Origin: Pseudomonas denitrificans (nom. rej.)
GTDB taxonomy: Bacteria > Pseudomonadota > Gammaproteobacteria > Pseudomonadales > Pseudomonadaceae
Length of the DNA stretch: 64,000 nucleotides
Assembly (NCBI RefSeq): GCF_008807415.1
Contig: NZ_CP043626.1
Coordinates: 4,192,501 to 4,256,500 of the forward strand
Direction of reading: 5' to 3'
Both the position numbers and the translations under genes were made by a program. Positions within the stretch are counted from its first letter, which is position 1; each line of letters begins with the position of its first letter. This document shows positions 29,773 through 40,748 of this stretch, one piece after another. The notes below the pieces were generated by a model, which was not told where the DNA came from, did not search any database, and worked only from the letters and a program-made list of their open reading frames with translations.

Positions 29773-30254
29773 GCGAGCGCGTGTACATCGGGCTCGGCAG
29801 CAATCTCGCCGAGCCGCGCCAGCAGCTGGAAGCCGCGCTGAAGGCGCTGTCGCAGGTCCCCGCCACCAAGGTGGCGGTGGTCTCCCCGCTCTACGCCAGC
29901 GATCCGCTGGGCCCGCCGGACCAGCCGCGCTACGTCAACGCCGTGGCCGCCCTGGATACCGACCTGGAGCCGCTTGCGCTGCTCGACGCCCTGCAGACCA
30001 TCGAGCTGGAACAGGGCCGCATACGCAAGGACGAGCGCTGGGGACCGCGTACCCTCGACCTCGATATCCTGCTGTTCGGCGAGCGCCTGATCGACGAGCC
30101 GCGCCTGACCGTACCGCACTACCACATGCACGCCCGCGCCTTCGTGCTCTACCCGCTGGCGGACCTCGCTCCGCAACTGCGTTTCCCCGACGGGCGCACC
30201 CTGGCCGAGCTGCTCGCCGCCTGTCCGTTCAGCGGCCTCGAGCGCCTGTCCTGA
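29769..30254 (+). CDS. folK: 2-amino-4-hydroxy-6-hydroxymethyldihydropteridine pyrophosphokinase
   Basis: A 161-residue HPPK that transfers pyrophosphate from ATP to hydroxymethyl-dihydropterin in folate synthesis. It shows YIGLGSNL at the N-terminus, the QTIELEQGR and RWGPRTLDLDILLFG motifs, and VPHYHMHARAFVLYPL. The ATG overlaps the pcnB stop (ATGA). FolP, the next enzyme of the pathway, is encoded elsewhere in the window at 61 kb. Confidence 0.96.
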   Translation: MSERVYIGLGSNLAEPRQQLEAALKALSQVPATKVAVVSPLYASDPLGPPDQPRYVNAVAALDTDLEPLALLDALQTIELEQGRIRKDERWGPRTLDLDILLFGERLIDEPRLTVPHYHMHARAFVLYPLADLAPQLRFPDGRTLAELLAACPFSGLERLS

Positions 30255-30261
30255 TGCATGC

Positions 30262-30283
30262 TGCGCCCCAGGCGTGGGGCGCA
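30262..30283 (+). terminator. Stable hairpin after folK
   Basis: TGCGCCCCA-GGCG-TGGGGCGCA is a perfect 9-bp stem with a 4-base loop and no U-run. It separates pcnB-folK from the panB promoter. Confidence 0.5.
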
Positions 30284-30321
30284 CTGGCAGTAACGCCGTA
30301 ACAGTCCGGTAACACCTGCAA

Positions 30322-30350
30322 TTGACTTAGCCTTTTTCGATCCGGACTAT
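30322..30350 (+). promoter_or_regulatory. Predicted panB promoter
   Basis: TTGACT (30322-30327) and GACTAT (30345-30350) are 17 bp apart. Three GTAAC repeats (30290, 30298, 30309) lie just upstream. Confidence 0.6.
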
Positions 30351-30395
30351 AGGGCCCCGTTTGCCCCTGCCCGGCGCAGAACCGAGGACACTTTC

Positions 30396-31193
30396 ATGCC
30401 TGATGTCACCCTGACCACCCTGCAAGGTCTCAAGCAAAGCGGCGAAAAGATCGCGATGCTGACCTCCTACGATGCCACTTTCGCCCATACGGCCAGTCTG
30501 GCCGGTGCCGAAATGCTGCTGATCGGTGACTCCCTGGGTATGGTGCTGCAAGGTCACGACAGCACGCTGCCGGTGACCGTAGAGGACATGGCCTACCACA
30601 CCGCTGCCGTGAAACGCGGTAACAAGGGCGCGCTGATCGTCACCGATCTGCCGTTCGAATCCGGCACCTCGCTGGACCAGCTGCTGCGCGACTCGGTGAA
30701 GGTCATGCAGGCCGGCGCCCACATGGTCAAGCTCGAAGGCGGCGCCTGGCTCGCCGAGCCGATCATTCGCCTGGCCCAGATGGGCATCCCGGTGTGCGCG
30801 CACCTGGGCCTCACCCCGCAGGCCGTCAACCTGTTCGGCGGTTTCAAGGTCCAGGGCCGCCAGGAAAACCAGGCGCGCCAGCTGCGCGCCGACGCCATCG
30901 CCCTGGAGCAGGCCGGCGCTGCCGTGCTGCTGCTGGAGTGCGTGCCGTCCGCGCTGGCGAAGGAAATCACCGAAGCCGTGAAGATCCCGGTCATCGGCAT
31001 CGGCGCTGGCGCCGGCACCGACGGCCAGGTGCTGGTGATGCACGACATGCTCGGCCTGTCGCTGTCCGGCCGTTCGCCGAAGTTCGTGAAGAACTTCCTC
31101 GAAGGCCAGCCCGACATCCAGTCCGCCTTCGCCGCCTACGTGAAGGCAGTGAAGGACGGCACCTTCCCCGGCCCGGAGCACGGTTTCGCCTGA
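30396..31193 (+). CDS. panB: 3-methyl-2-oxobutanoate hydroxymethyltransferase
   Basis: A 265-residue TIM-barrel enzyme that makes ketopantoate from 2-ketoisovalerate and methylene-tetrahydrofolate, the first step to pantothenate. Typical blocks are [24 protein letters not shown], the metal site around [13 protein letters not shown] and [14 protein letters not shown]. It is the first gene of panB-panC and links the ilv pathway (ketoisovalerate) to coenzyme A. Confidence 0.97.
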   Translation: MPDVTLTTLQGLKQSGEKIAMLTSYDATFAHTASLAGAEMLLIGDSLGMVLQGHDSTLPVTVEDMAYHTAAVKRGNKGALIVTDLPFESGTSLDQLLRDSVKVMQAGAHMVKLEGGAWLAEPIIRLAQMGIPVCAHLGLTPQAVNLFGGFKVQGRQENQARQLRADAIALEQAGAAVLLLECVPSALAKEITEAVKIPVIGIGAGAGTDGQVLVMHDMLGLSLSGRSPKFVKNFLEGQPDIQSAFAAYVKAVKDGTFPGPEHGFA

Positions 31194-32044
31194 TGAATAC
31201 AGTCAAGACAGTCCGCGAGCTGCGCGCCGCCGTGGCGCGCGCACGTAGCGAAGGCAAGCGCATTGCGCTGGTCCCGACCATGGGCAACCTGCACGCCGGC
31301 CACGCCGCGCTGGTGACCAAGGCCAGCCAGCGCGCCGACTTCGTGGTGGCGAGCATCTTCGTCAACCCGCTGCAGTTCGGCCCCAGCGAAGACCTGGACA
31401 AGTACCCGCGCACCCTGGCGGCGGACCAGGAGAAACTGCTCGATGCCGGCTGCCACCTGCTGTTCGCACCCACCGTCGAGGAGATGTATCCCGACGGCAT
31501 GGAAGGCCAGACCAAACTGCATGTCACCGGAGTCTCCGAGGGCCTGTGCGGCGGCAGCCGTCCGGGTCACTTCGATGGCGTCGCCACGGTGGTCTGCAAG
31601 CTGTTTAACATGGTCCAGCCCGATATGGCGCTGTTCGGCGAGAAGGATTTCCAGCAGCTGGCGGTCATCCGCAAGCTGGTGCGCGACCTGAACCTGCCGA
31701 TCCAGATCTTCGGCGAGCCCACTGTGCGCGCCGAGGACGGCCTGGCCCTGTCATCGCGCAACGGTTACCTCACCGAGGAGCAGCGCGCCCTCGCACCGGT
31801 CCTGCAGCGCACCCTGAAGCAACTGGCCGAGCGTATCCGCCAGGGCGAGCGTGACTTCCCCGCGTTGCTGTCCGAAGGCCGCCAGCAGATCGAAGCGGCC
31901 GGCCTGCGCATCGACTACCTCGAGGCCCGCGAGTCCGCCGGCCTGCGCACGGCCACGGCGCAAGACCATCAGCTGGTGATCCTGGTCGCCGCCTTCCTGG
32001 GCACCACCCGGCTGATCGACAACCTCGCCTTCCACATCGACTGA
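31193..32044 (+). CDS. panC: Pantothenate synthetase
   Basis: A 283-residue nucleotidyltransferase that joins pantoate and beta-alanine with ATP. The HIGH-type motif is [28 protein letters not shown] binds pantoate, GEKDFQQL is present, and the KMSKS-like loop is LSSRNGYL. The ATG overlaps the panB stop (TGATG). Confidence 0.97.
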   Translation: MNTVKTVRELRAAVARARSEGKRIALVPTMGNLHAGHAALVTKASQRADFVVASIFVNPLQFGPSEDLDKYPRTLAADQEKLLDAGCHLLFAPTVEEMYPDGMEGQTKLHVTGVSEGLCGGSRPGHFDGVATVVCKLFNMVQPDMALFGEKDFQQLAVIRKLVRDLNLPIQIFGEPTVRAEDGLALSSRNGYLTEEQRALAPVLQRTLKQLAERIRQGERDFPALLSEGRQQIEAAGLRIDYLEARESAGLRTATAQDHQLVILVAAFLGTTRLIDNLAFHID

Positions 32045-32095
32045 TTCCCCGTCCGATACCCGAATTTTCGCCTCGAAGCCGCGCCACTCGCGGCC

Positions 32096-32124
32096 TTGAG
32101 CGACTTCGGGTGCTCGGGCATACT
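32096..32124 (+). promoter_or_regulatory. Predicted panD promoter
   Basis: TTGAGC (32096-32101), a 17-bp spacer and CATACT (32119-32124) lie about 40 bases before the panD start, so panD may have its own promoter apart from panBC. Confidence 0.5.
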
Positions 32125-32166
32125 CGCCCCGCTCTCCTCGACCAGAAGAAAAACAGGAGCCACGCC

Positions 32167-32547
32167 ATGCAGAGCATCATGCTCAAAGCCAAACTGCACC
32201 GCGCCGAAGTCACCCACGCCGTGCTCGACTATGAAGGCTCCTGCGCCATCGACGGCGAATGGCTCGATCTCTCCGGCATCCGCGAGTACGAACAGATCCA
32301 GATCTACAACGTCGACAATGGCGAACGCTTCACCACCTACGCCATCCGTGGCGAGGAAGGTTCGCGGATGATTTCCGTCAACGGCGCCGCCGCCCACAAG
32401 GCCAAGGTGGGTGACCGGGTGATCATCTGCGCGTACGCTCAGTTCAGCGACGCCGAGCTGGAAGGCTACCAGCCGCGCATGCTGTACATGGCGCCCGGCA
32501 ACGAACTCAGCCACACCAGCAACGCCATCCCGGTTCAGCTCGCCTGA
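32167..32547 (+). CDS. panD: Aspartate 1-decarboxylase (self-processing)
   Basis: A 126-residue pyruvoyl enzyme that makes beta-alanine from aspartate for pantothenate. The self-cleavage site is Gly24-Ser25 in DYEGSCAID, producing the pyruvoyl group on Ser25. The ATG at 32167 is chosen over an upstream one because AGGAG precedes it and the family begins [13 protein letters not shown]. Confidence 0.96.
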   Translation: MQSIMLKAKLHRAEVTHAVLDYEGSCAIDGEWLDLSGIREYEQIQIYNVDNGERFTTYAIRGEEGSRMISVNGAAAHKAKVGDRVIICAYAQFSDAELEGYQPRMLYMAPGNELSHTSNAIPVQLA

Positions 32548-32630
32548 GCCACGGAAAGGCCCGGAACCACCGGGCCCTCCCAGGTTCCAAAGCCTCGTTC
32601 AAACACGCCCGTCTTACCCGAAGGTACGTC

Positions 32631-34295
32631 ATGGAACACCACCTCAACCCGCTGGATGCCACCAAACTGGCAAGCTGGCAGGCATTGGCCGCACACCGCC
32701 AGGATCTGCAGAACTTCACCATGCGCGAGGCGTTCGCCGAGGACCCGGAGCGCTTCAAGCGTTTCTCCCTCGCCGCCTGCGGCCTGTTCCTCGACTTCTC
32801 GAAGAACCTGATCCGCCAGGACACCCTCGATCTGCTGGTGAAGCTCGCCGAGGAAGCCAAGCTGGGAGAGGCAATCGGGTCGATGTTCCGTGGCGAGGTG
32901 ATCAACGCCTCCGAACGCCGCCCGGTGCTGCATACCGCACTGCGCCGCCCCATCGGCGACAAGGTGCTGGTCGACGGCGTCGACGTGATGCCCGAGGTGC
33001 ACCGCGTACTGCATCAGATGACCGAACTGGTCGCCGCCGTGCACAACGGCCTGTGGCGCGGCTACACCGAGAAGCCGATCACCGACGTGGTGAACATCGG
33101 CATCGGTGGTTCCTTCCTTGGCCCGCAGCTGGTCTCCGAAGCGCTGCTGCCTTTCGCCCAGAAAGGCGTGCGTTGCCACTACCTGGCGAACATCGACGGC
33201 AGCGAATTCCGCGAGATGACCGCCAAGCTCAACGCCGAGACCACGCTGTTCATCGTCTCGTCGAAGTCCTTCGGCACCCTGGAAACCCTGAAGAACGCTC
33301 AGGCCGCCCGCGCCTGGTACCTGGCCCAGGGCGGCAGCGAGGCGGAGCTGTACCGCCACTTCATCGCCGTTTCCAGCAACAAGGAAGCGGCATCGGCCTT
33401 CGGCATCCGTCCGGAAAACGTCTTCCCGATGTGGGACTGGGTCGGCGGGCGTTACTCGCTGTGGTCGGCCATCGGCCTGCCGATCGCCATGTCGGTGGGT
33501 ATCAACAACTTCAAGGAACTGCTGTCCGGCGCCTACAACATGGACCAGCACTTCCTCACTTCGCCGTTCGAGAAGAACATCCCGGTGCTGCTGGGCCTGC
33601 TCGGCGTCTGGTACGGCGACTTCTGGGGCGCACGCAGCCACGCGATCCTGCCCTACGACTACTACCTGCGGAACATCACCGACCACCTGCAGCAGCTGGA
33701 CATGGAGTCCAACGGCAAGAGCGTGCGCCAGGACGGCACCCCGGTGTCCGCCGGCACCGGCCCGGTGATCTGGGGCGGCGTGGGCTGCAACGGCCAGCAC
33801 GCGTACCACCAGCTGCTGCACCAGGGCACCCACCTGATCCCGGCCGACTTCATCGTCCCGGTGTCCAGCTACAACCCGGTGGCCGATCACCACCAGTGGC
33901 TGTACGCCAACTGCCTGTCGCAGAGCCAGGCCCTGATGGTCGGCAAGAGCCGCGCCGAGGCCGAGGCCGAGCTGCGCGCCAAGGGCGTCGACGAAGCTGA
34001 AGTGCAGCGCCTGGCGCCGCACAAGGTGATCCCGGGCAACCGCCCGAGCAACACCCTGGTGATGGAGCGCATCAGCGCCCGCCGCCTGGGCGCGCTGATT
34101 GCCATGTACGAGCACAAGGTCTACGTGCAGAGCATCCTCTGGGGCATCAACGCCTTCGACCAGTGGGGCGTGGAGCTGGGCAAGGAGCTGGGCAAGGCCG
34201 TCTACGGTCGCCTGGTCGGCAGCGAGGAAAGCGCCGCCGAAGACGGTTCCACCCAGGGCCTGATCGACTTCTTCCGCGGCCGTCACCGCGGCTGA
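32631..34295 (+). CDS. pgi: Glucose-6-phosphate isomerase
   Basis: A 554-residue enzyme that interconverts glucose 6-phosphate and fructose 6-phosphate. Signatures are [14 protein letters not shown], the phosphate loop [25 protein letters not shown], and the C-terminal GVELGKELG with the catalytic lysine region. Its 3' end overlaps the 3' end of the convergent GlxA-type regulator gene by 13 bases. Confidence 0.97.
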   Translation: MEHHLNPLDATKLASWQALAAHRQDLQNFTMREAFAEDPERFKRFSLAACGLFLDFSKNLIRQDTLDLLVKLAEEAKLGEAIGSMFRGEVINASERRPVLHTALRRPIGDKVLVDGVDVMPEVHRVLHQMTELVAAVHNGLWRGYTEKPITDVVNIGIGGSFLGPQLVSEALLPFAQKGVRCHYLANIDGSEFREMTAKLNAETTLFIVSSKSFGTLETLKNAQAARAWYLAQGGSEAELYRHFIAVSSNKEAASAFGIRPENVFPMWDWVGGRYSLWSAIGLPIAMSVGINNFKELLSGAYNMDQHFLTSPFEKNIPVLLGLLGVWYGDFWGARSHAILPYDYYLRNITDHLQQLDMESNGKSVRQDGTPVSAGTGPVIWGGVGCNGQHAYHQLLHQGTHLIPADFIVPVSSYNPVADHHQWLYANCLSQSQALMVGKSRAEAEAELRAKGVDEAEVQRLAPHKVIPGNRPSNTLVMERISARRLGALIAMYEHKVYVQSILWGINAFDQWGVELGKELGKAVYGRLVGSEESAAEDGSTQGLIDFFRGRHRG

Positions 34296-35311
34296 TGGCG
34301 AACGGACGGATGCGCGCCTTCGCATCCGTCCCGCTCCTGGCGGCAGAAGCGCTGTCGATACTCCCCGGGCGTCACGCCCAGCGCCTGCACGAAGGCGCGC
34401 CGCAAGTTGTACTCGTTGCCAAATCCTGCGTGCTGTGCCACGCGCTTGAGCGACGATTCTCCCGCCTCCAGCAGTTGGCTCGCTTTCTCCAGACGCAACT
34501 CCAACAGCAGCTTCGCCGGCGTCATGCCCATCTCCGCCTGGCAATGCCGATGCAGGGTGCGCGCTGACATGGCCATCTGCGTCGCCATTTCCTCGACATC
34601 CAGGGCCTCAGCCAGCCGTTCCCGCAGCCACGCCACCAGACGCTCCATCTGCCCGTCCGGCGGCGCCTGCTGCGCCAGCAGCTCGGCGCTGAACTGACGC
34701 TGGCCGCCAGGTCGACGCAGGTACATCACCAGCCCGCGAGCAACCCGCAGCGACAGGTCGCGGCCATGGTCCTCCTCCACCAGGCTCAGGCACAGGTCCA
34801 TCCCGGCCGTCACACCGGCGGAGCTGTAGAACTTCGCGTCGCGCACGAACAGGGCATCGTGCATCACCCGCAAGCCAGGAAACAGCCGCTGTAGCAGTTC
34901 GGCGTAACGCCAGTGGGTAACGACCGGGCGCCCCTCCAGAAGCCCGGCCTGCGCCAGCAAAAAGGCCCCGGTACAGACCGCCCCGCAGCGCGCAGCGTGG
35001 GGTTCAGCCTGCGCCACCCAGCGCGCTACCTCGCCTTTCTGCAGGGCCGCTTGCACCCCATGGCCGCCCGCGACCAGCAAGGTACAGCCGGCCACCTGCT
35101 GCGGCTCCGGCAAGGCCCCTGTCGCCAGCTCCAGTCCGGTGCTGGAGCGAACCAGTCCGCCACCGGGCGATATCGCCTCAAGCTGGTAGGCGGGGCGGGC
35201 AGCGACCGGCAGGTGCTCGTCCACTGCCGCGAATACATCGGCCGGCCCGCTGGCATCGAGCAACTGGAAATCCGGGAAGACCAGCAACAGAACGCGGTGA
35301 GTAGCATTCAT
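34283..35311 (-). CDS. GlxA-family AraC-type transcriptional regulator with a DJ-1/PfpI domain
   Basis: A 342-residue regulator. The N-terminal DJ-1/PfpI (glutamine amidotransferase-like) domain, about 1-190, has the nucleophile-elbow Cys in [15 protein letters not shown]. The C-terminal AraC double helix-turn-helix (about 235-325) includes [17 protein letters not shown] and [17 protein letters not shown]. Such proteins often sense amines or amino-acid derivatives, but the ligand here is unknown. It is divergent from, and probably controls, the secreted DJ-1/PfpI gene 100 bases away. This pair is not between pgi and acs in PAO1. Confidence 0.88.
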   Translation of the reverse strand: MNATHRVLLLVFPDFQLLDASGPADVFAAVDEHLPVAARPAYQLEAISPGGGLVRSSTGLELATGALPEPQQVAGCTLLVAGGHGVQAALQKGEVARWVAQAEPHAARCGAVCTGAFLLAQAGLLEGRPVVTHWRYAELLQRLFPGLRVMHDALFVRDAKFYSSAGVTAGMDLCLSLVEEDHGRDLSLRVARGLVMYLRRPGGQRQFSAELLAQQAPPDGQMERLVAWLRERLAEALDVEEMATQMAMSARTLHRHCQAEMGMTPAKLLLELRLEKASQLLEAGESSLKRVAQHAGFGNEYNLRRAFVQALGVTPGEYRQRFCRQERDGCEGAHPSVRHQPR

Positions 35312-35412
35312 CGGGGCGAATCCCTGGCGGCGATTGGCAGATATTCACTCATCGGCGTCAGAAGCGACAGACGAATCCGCGCCAGGATCGAAATCCCCAC
35401 CCGGAGACGGCC

Positions 35413-36504
35413 ATGCACGCTTTCCTGCTGTTCCTCATCCTGCTGCTCTGCACCCACGCCGCCCAGGCAGACGACGGGGCGCTTGCGCCCTATCAACCGC
35501 GCTTCGGCCGCGAGCGCCCGGTCATCGCTGTCGTCGCACAGAATCGCATGACCGAACTCGCGGACTACGTCGTCCCGCTCGGCGTGCTGCGCCGCTCGGG
35601 CGCAGCGGAAGTGCTCGCGCTTGCGTCGGAGCCTGGACCGGTGCAACTGATGCCAGCCCTGCGACTTCAGCCGCAGGCCACGCTGGAGGAGTTCACGCAA
35701 CGTTATCCACAGGGCGCCGACTACCTGATCGTGCCCGCCGTGCATGACAGCCAGGACCCCGCCCTGCTGGCTTTCGTCCAGGCTCAGGCGGCGCGGGGCG
35801 CGACTGTCGTCGGCGTCTGCGATGGCGTCCTGGTGCTGGGCAACGCGGGGCTGTTGCACGGTCGACGCGCCACCGGCCATTGGTACTCGCGCAAGCAACG
35901 CCTGGCGGAGTATCCCGATGCGCACTGGGAGGAGAATCGTCGCTATGTGGCGGATGGCAGGATGATCACCACCTCCGGTGTTACCGCTGCGCTACCGCTG
36001 TCGCTTGCGCTGGTGGAGGCCATCGCCGGAAAGCCCAGGGCCGCCACGCTCGCTCGGGAGTTCGGCGTGCAGGACTGGTCGCCGCGGCATGACAGCCAGC
36101 GCTTCCGCCTCGGCGCCAGTGGCTACCTGACCGCCGCCGGCAACTACCTCGCCCTCTGGAACCACGAGGTCTTCAGCGTCCCGCTGAAGCAGGGTTTCGA
36201 TGAAGTCAGCCTGGCGCTGGCCGTGGACGCCTGGGCGCGGACCTTCAAAACAGAAGTACAGGGCAACGCCGCACACCCCGTCAGCAGTGCCGGCGGCCTG
36301 TTGTTCCTGCCGGACTCGCCCGATGACCACCCAGCATTGCCGGGGGCCGGCACCACGGCGATCGCAACACTCGACAACGCACTCGATGCGATAGCCCGGC
36401 GCTACGGCGAATCGACCCGGCGCGTGGTCACCGCCCAGCTGGAATACGCCCCGCCTGAACGATCCGACCGCCTGGCGCGTCGAAACAACATGGACAACCC
36501 TTGA
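35413..36504 (+). CDS. Secreted DJ-1/PfpI family protein
   Basis: A 363-residue protein with a signal peptide (LFLILLLCTHAAQA, cleaved about residue 19) and a DJ-1/PfpI domain. The nucleophile elbow is VVGVCDGVLVLG with Cys136. The C-terminal 150 residues contain a second region (SVPLKQGFDEVSLALAVDAW) that I cannot assign. GGAGA precedes the ATG. Together with the divergent GlxA-type regulator, which shares the same fold, it forms a likely sensor/effector pair; the substrate is unknown. Confidence 0.82.
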   Translation: MHAFLLFLILLLCTHAAQADDGALAPYQPRFGRERPVIAVVAQNRMTELADYVVPLGVLRRSGAAEVLALASEPGPVQLMPALRLQPQATLEEFTQRYPQGADYLIVPAVHDSQDPALLAFVQAQAARGATVVGVCDGVLVLGNAGLLHGRRATGHWYSRKQRLAEYPDAHWEENRRYVADGRMITTSGVTAALPLSLALVEAIAGKPRAATLAREFGVQDWSPRHDSQRFRLGASGYLTAAGNYLALWNHEVFSVPLKQGFDEVSLALAVDAWARTFKTEVQGNAAHPVSSAGGLLFLPDSPDDHPALPGAGTTAIATLDNALDAIARRYGESTRRVVTAQLEYAPPERSDRLARRNNMDNP

Positions 36505-36545
36505 ACCCGCCTGGCCTTGGATGCACCCTTGGGGCATCTCGGCTC

Positions 36546-36558
36546 AACAACAACAAGG
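36546..36558 (+). promoter_or_regulatory. Hfq/Crc catabolite-activity motif at the acs ribosome-binding site
   Basis: AACAACAACAAGG runs straight into the ribosome-binding site eight bases before the acs ATG. It fits the AAnAAnAA pattern through which Hfq with Crc blocks translation, the same motif repeated in CrcZ. Confidence 0.75.
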
Positions 36559-36565
36559 ACTTCCC

Positions 36566-38502
36566 ATGTACGAGATCAGCCTTCACCCCGTGCCGGAGGC
36601 CGTACGCAAGCGTGCCTACCTCGACAACGACGCGTACCAGCGCCTCTACAAGCAGTCGGTAGACGACCCGGAAGCCTTCTGGGCGAGCAGGCCAAGGCCT
36701 TCCTCGACTGGTTCAAGCCCTGGCACTCGGTCCACCACGGCGACCTGGCGAAGGGCCAGGCCACCTGGTTCAAGGGCGGCCAGCTCAACGTCACCTACAA
36801 CTGCATCGACCGCCACCTGGAACAGCGCGCCGAGCAGGTCGCGATCATCTGGGAAGGCGACAACCCCAGCGAATCCGCCAACATCACCTACCGCAAGCTG
36901 CACAGCCATGTCTGCCGCCTGGCCAACGTGCTCAAGAGCCGCGGCGTAGGGAAGGGCGACCGGGTCTGCATCTACATGCCGATGATCCCCGAGGCGGCCT
37001 ACGCCATGCTCGCCTGCGCGCGGATCGGCGCAATCCACTCGGTGGTGTTCGGCGGCTTCTCCCCGGACGCCCTGCGTGACCGCATCAACGATGCCGACTG
37101 CCGGACCGTGATCACCGCCGACGAAGGCGTGCGCGGCGGCAAGTACGTCCCGCTGAAGAAGAACGTGGAAAAGGCCCTGGCCGACTGCCCGAACGTCTCC
37201 ACCGTGGTGGTGGTCGAGCGCACCCAGGGCGAGATCCCATGGGTCGAAGGCCGTGACATCTGGTACCACGAGGCGCTGGGCGAGGTCAGCGAAGACTGCG
37301 CCCCCGAGCCGATGGACTCCGAGGACCCGTTGTTCATCCTCTACACCTCCGGCTCCACCGGCAAACCCAAGGGCGTACTGCACACCACCGGTGGCTACCT
37401 GCTGGGCGCGGCAATGACCCACAAGTACGTGTTCGACTACCACGACGGCGACATCTACTGGTGCACCGCGGACGTGGGCTGGGTCACCGGCCACAGCTAC
37501 ATCGTCTACGGCCCGCTGGCCAACGGCGCCACCACCCTGATGTTCGAGGGCGTGCCGAACTACCCCGACGCCTCGCGCTTCTGGCAGGTGATCGACAAGC
37601 ACCAGGTGAACATCTTCTACACCGCTCCGACCGCGATCCGCGCCCTGATGCGCGAGGGCGAAGCCCCGGTGCAGAAGACCGACCGCAGCAGCCTGCGCCT
37701 GCTCGGCTCGGTTGGCGAGCCGATCAACCCGGAAGCCTGGGAGTGGTACTACAACGTGGTAGGCGAAAAGCGCTGCCCCATCGTCGACACCTGGTGGCAG
37801 ACCGAAACCGGCAGCATCCTGATCACCCCGCTACCCGGCGCCACCGACCTCAAGCCCGGCTCCGCCACCCGCCCCTTCTTCGGTGTGCAACCGGTGCTGC
37901 TGGATGAGCAGGGCAAGGAAATCGACGGCCCCGGCTCAGGCGTCCTGGCGGTCAAGGCCAGCTGGCCGAGCCAGATCCGCAGCGTCTACGGCGACCACCA
38001 GCGAATGATCGACACCTACTTCAAGCCCTACCCCGGCTACTACTTCACCGGCGACGGCGCGCGCCGCGACGAGGATGGCTACTACTGGATCACCGGCCGC
38101 GTGGACGACGTGATCAACGTCTCCGGCCACCGCATTGGCACCGCCGAGGTGGAGAGTGCGCTGGTACTGCACGACTCCGTCGCCGAGGCCGCCGTCGTCG
38201 GCTACCCGCACGACCTCAAGGGCCAGGGCATCTACGCCTTCGTCACCACCATGAACGGCATCGAGCCCAGTGATGCGCTCAAGCAGGAACTGCTGGCCCT
38301 GGTGAGCAAGGAGATCGGCAGCTTCGCCAAGCCGGAAATGCTGCAGTGGGCACCGGGCCTGCCCAAGACCCGTTCGGGCAAGATCATGCGACGCATCCTG
38401 CGCAAGATCGCCTGCAACGAGCTGGAAAACCTCGGCGACACCTCGACCCTGGCCGATCCCAGTGTGGTCCAGGGACTGATCGACAACCGCCTCAACCATT
38501 GA
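36566..38502 (+). CDS. acs: Acetyl-CoA synthetase (frameshifted near its 5' end in this sequence)
   Basis: This enzyme activates acetate to acetyl-CoA through acetyl-AMP; it corresponds in position to acsB of PAO1. Motifs are [12 protein letters not shown] (AMP loop), [35 protein letters not shown], and the acetylation lysine in [11 protein letters not shown]. The N-terminus [18 protein letters not shown] begins at 36566. The frame breaks at TGGGCGAGCAG (about 36681-36685): one missing base turns [10 protein letters not shown] into ASRPRP. Restored length is 645 residues, the family norm. Confidence 0.92.
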
Positions 38503-38584
38503 TGTGCGCTACAGGCCAAGGGTGCAAAGATGCTAGGTTTAGAGAACAGACCTGTCGTCCTTGCCCCGAGGCCTGTCCGCCACA

Positions 38585-39463
38585 ATGGAAACCGTCCGCC
38601 GTCATATCGAAAGCCAGGTACTCAGCCTGACCGGCCTCGCCCTGGGCGGGGTCGATTTCGAGTCGCCCAAGGGCGACCCCGGCCTGTTCGGGCCGGACTC
38701 CGTGAGCTGGAAAGTCCACGGTGACTTCAGCTCGATGCTCATTGGCGGCATCAGCGCCCTGCTCCTGCAGATGCTGCATCCGGCCGCCCTCGGCGGCGTC
38801 TGGGACCACTCCAACTTCCGCGCCGACATGCTCGGCCGCCTGCGCCGCACCGGGCAGTTCATCTCCGCCACCACCTATGGCTCGCGCGGTGACGCCGAGA
38901 AGCTGATCGAACGTGTACGGCGCATTCACGACAACGTGCACGGCACGCTGCCGGACGGCACAGCCTATGCGGCCAGCGACCCGGACCTGCTGACCTGGGT
39001 GCACGTCGCCGAAGTCAGCTGCTTCCTCGCCTCGCACCTGCGCTACCTGAACCCGGACCTTTCCGGCGAAGATCAGGACCGTTACTACGACGAGATCGCC
39101 CTGATCGCCGAACGACTCGGCGCGCGGGATGTACCACGCTCACGCGCGGAAGTAGCCGCCTACCTGCAACGCATGCGAGCGCAGCTTCGCTACGATGAGC
39201 GCACCCGCGAGGTAGTCAGCGTACTGTTCAACGCCCCCGCCCCGAGCTTCCTCGCCAAGCCCTTCGGCATGCTGATGATGCGCGCCGGCATCGACCTGCT
39301 GCCGGACTGGGCCACGGATCAGCTCGGCCTCAGCCTGGGCAGCCTGCAACGGCAACTGATCCGCTCCAGTGTGAGGCGCAGCGTGCCACTGCTGCGCTGG
39401 GCGGTACGCAACGGCTCGTTGCACCGCGCACGCCGCCGCATGGGTTTACCACCTCTGCGCTGA
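38585..39463 (+). CDS. MpaB-family (DUF2236) oxygenase-like protein
   Basis: A 292-residue protein of the DUF2236/MpaB family, which includes the heme-dependent latex oxygenase Lcp and mycophenolic-acid oxygenase MpaB. Conserved blocks are [41 protein letters not shown], and [15 protein letters not shown]. The substrate is unknown. The ATG at 38585 is preferred; no strong ribosome-binding site is visible. A small hairpin follows the stop. Confidence 0.85.
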   Translation: METVRRHIESQVLSLTGLALGGVDFESPKGDPGLFGPDSVSWKVHGDFSSMLIGGISALLLQMLHPAALGGVWDHSNFRADMLGRLRRTGQFISATTYGSRGDAEKLIERVRRIHDNVHGTLPDGTAYAASDPDLLTWVHVAEVSCFLASHLRYLNPDLSGEDQDRYYDEIALIAERLGARDVPRSRAEVAAYLQRMRAQLRYDERTREVVSVLFNAPAPSFLAKPFGMLMMRAGIDLLPDWATDQLGLSLGSLQRQLIRSSVRRSVPLLRWAVRNGSLHRARRRMGLPPLR

Positions 39464-39469
39464 AGCGTG

Positions 39470-39491
39470 ACCACCCGGTTCGGAGGGTGGT
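39470..39491 (+). terminator. Hairpin after the MpaB-family gene
   Basis: ACCACCC and GGGTGGT form a 7-bp stem with an 8-base loop and no U-run. Confidence 0.35.
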
Positions 39492-39561
39492 GAGCCGGCG
39501 GCGGGCATGCAACCATGACCGTTCGCTGCGGCCTCGCCGCTTCCGACAGAGGATTCGTGTC

Positions 39562-40740
39562 ATGCAAGAAGTCGTCATCGTCGCTGCCACCCGTACCGCC
39601 ATCGGCAGCTTCCAGGGTTCGCTTTCCGCACTGCCGGCCCATGAGCTGGGCGCTGCAGTCATTCGCAGCCTGCTACAACAGACCGGCCTGGACCCTGCCC
39701 GGGTCGACGAGGTGATCCTCGGCCAGACCCTGACCGCCGGCGCTGGCCAGAACCCGGCACGCCAGGCCTCCATCGCCGCCGGCCTGCCCAACAGCGTACC
39801 GGCGATGACGGTGAACAAGGTCTGCGGCTCGGGCCTCAAGGCACTGCATCTGGCGACCCAGGCGATTCGCTGCGGGGACGCCGACATCATCATTGCCGGC
39901 GGCCAGGAAAACATGAGCCTCGCCCCCTACGTCATGCCCGGAGCCCGCACCGGCCTGCGCATGGGCCACGCGAAGCTGATCGACAGCATGATCCAGGATG
40001 GTCTTTGGGACGCCTTCAACGACTACCACATGGGCATCACCGCCGAGAATCTGGTGGAGAAGTACGGTATCAGCCGCGAGGAGCAGGACGCCTTCGCCGC
40101 CGACTCGCAGCGCAAGGCGACCGCGGCCATCGAAGCAGGCCGTTTCAAGGCCGAGATCACCGCCATCGAGATTCCCCAGCGCAAGGGCGAACCGCTGCGC
40201 TTCGACACCGACGAGCAGCCGCGCGCCGGCACCACCGCCGAGTCCCTGGCCAAGCTCAAGCCGGCGTTCAGGAAGGACGGCAGCGTGACCGCCGGCAACG
40301 CTTCGACCCTCAATGACGGCGCCGCCGCCGTCCTGCTGATGAGCGCTGCCAAGGCCGCCGAACTGGGCCTGCCGATCCTGGCCCGCATTGCCGCCTACGC
40401 CAACGCGGGTGTCGACCCGGCCATCATGGGTATTGGCCCGGTCTCGGCCACCCGCCGCTGCCTGGAGAAGGCCGCCTGGCAACTCGCCGACCTGGACCTC
40501 ATCGAAGCCAACGAAGCGTTCGCCGCCCAGGCGCTGTCCGTGGGCAAGGAACTGGGCTGGGATGCTTCGAAGGTGAATGTGAACGGCGGCGCCATCGCCC
40601 TTGGCCACCCCATCGGCGCATCGGGCTGCCGCGTGCTGGTCACCCTGTTGCACGAGATGCTCCGCCGCGACGCGAAAAAAGGCCTCGCGACGCTCTGCAT
40701 CGGGGGCGGGCAAGGCGTGGCGCTGGCTCTGGCGCGCTGA
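39562..40740 (+). CDS. Acetyl-CoA C-acetyltransferase (thiolase)
   Basis: A 392-residue biosynthetic-type thiolase that condenses or cleaves acetoacetyl-CoA. The acyl-carrying Cys88 lies in [20 protein letters not shown] is conserved, and the C-terminal [15 protein letters not shown] and CIGGGQG hold the catalytic His and second Cys. AGAGGA precedes the ATG. It stands alone, so a role in ketone body, polyhydroxyalkanoate or amino-acid catabolism cannot be decided from context. Confidence 0.93.
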   Translation: MQEVVIVAATRTAIGSFQGSLSALPAHELGAAVIRSLLQQTGLDPARVDEVILGQTLTAGAGQNPARQASIAAGLPNSVPAMTVNKVCGSGLKALHLATQAIRCGDADIIIAGGQENMSLAPYVMPGARTGLRMGHAKLIDSMIQDGLWDAFNDYHMGITAENLVEKYGISREEQDAFAADSQRKATAAIEAGRFKAEITAIEIPQRKGEPLRFDTDEQPRAGTTAESLAKLKPAFRKDGSVTAGNASTLNDGAAAVLLMSAAKAAELGLPILARIAAYANAGVDPAIMGIGPVSATRRCLEKAAWQLADLDLIEANEAFAAQALSVGKELGWDASKVNVNGGAIALGHPIGASGCRVLVTLLHEMLRRDAKKGLATLCIGGGQGVALALAR

Positions 40741-40748
40741 TAGCCACT

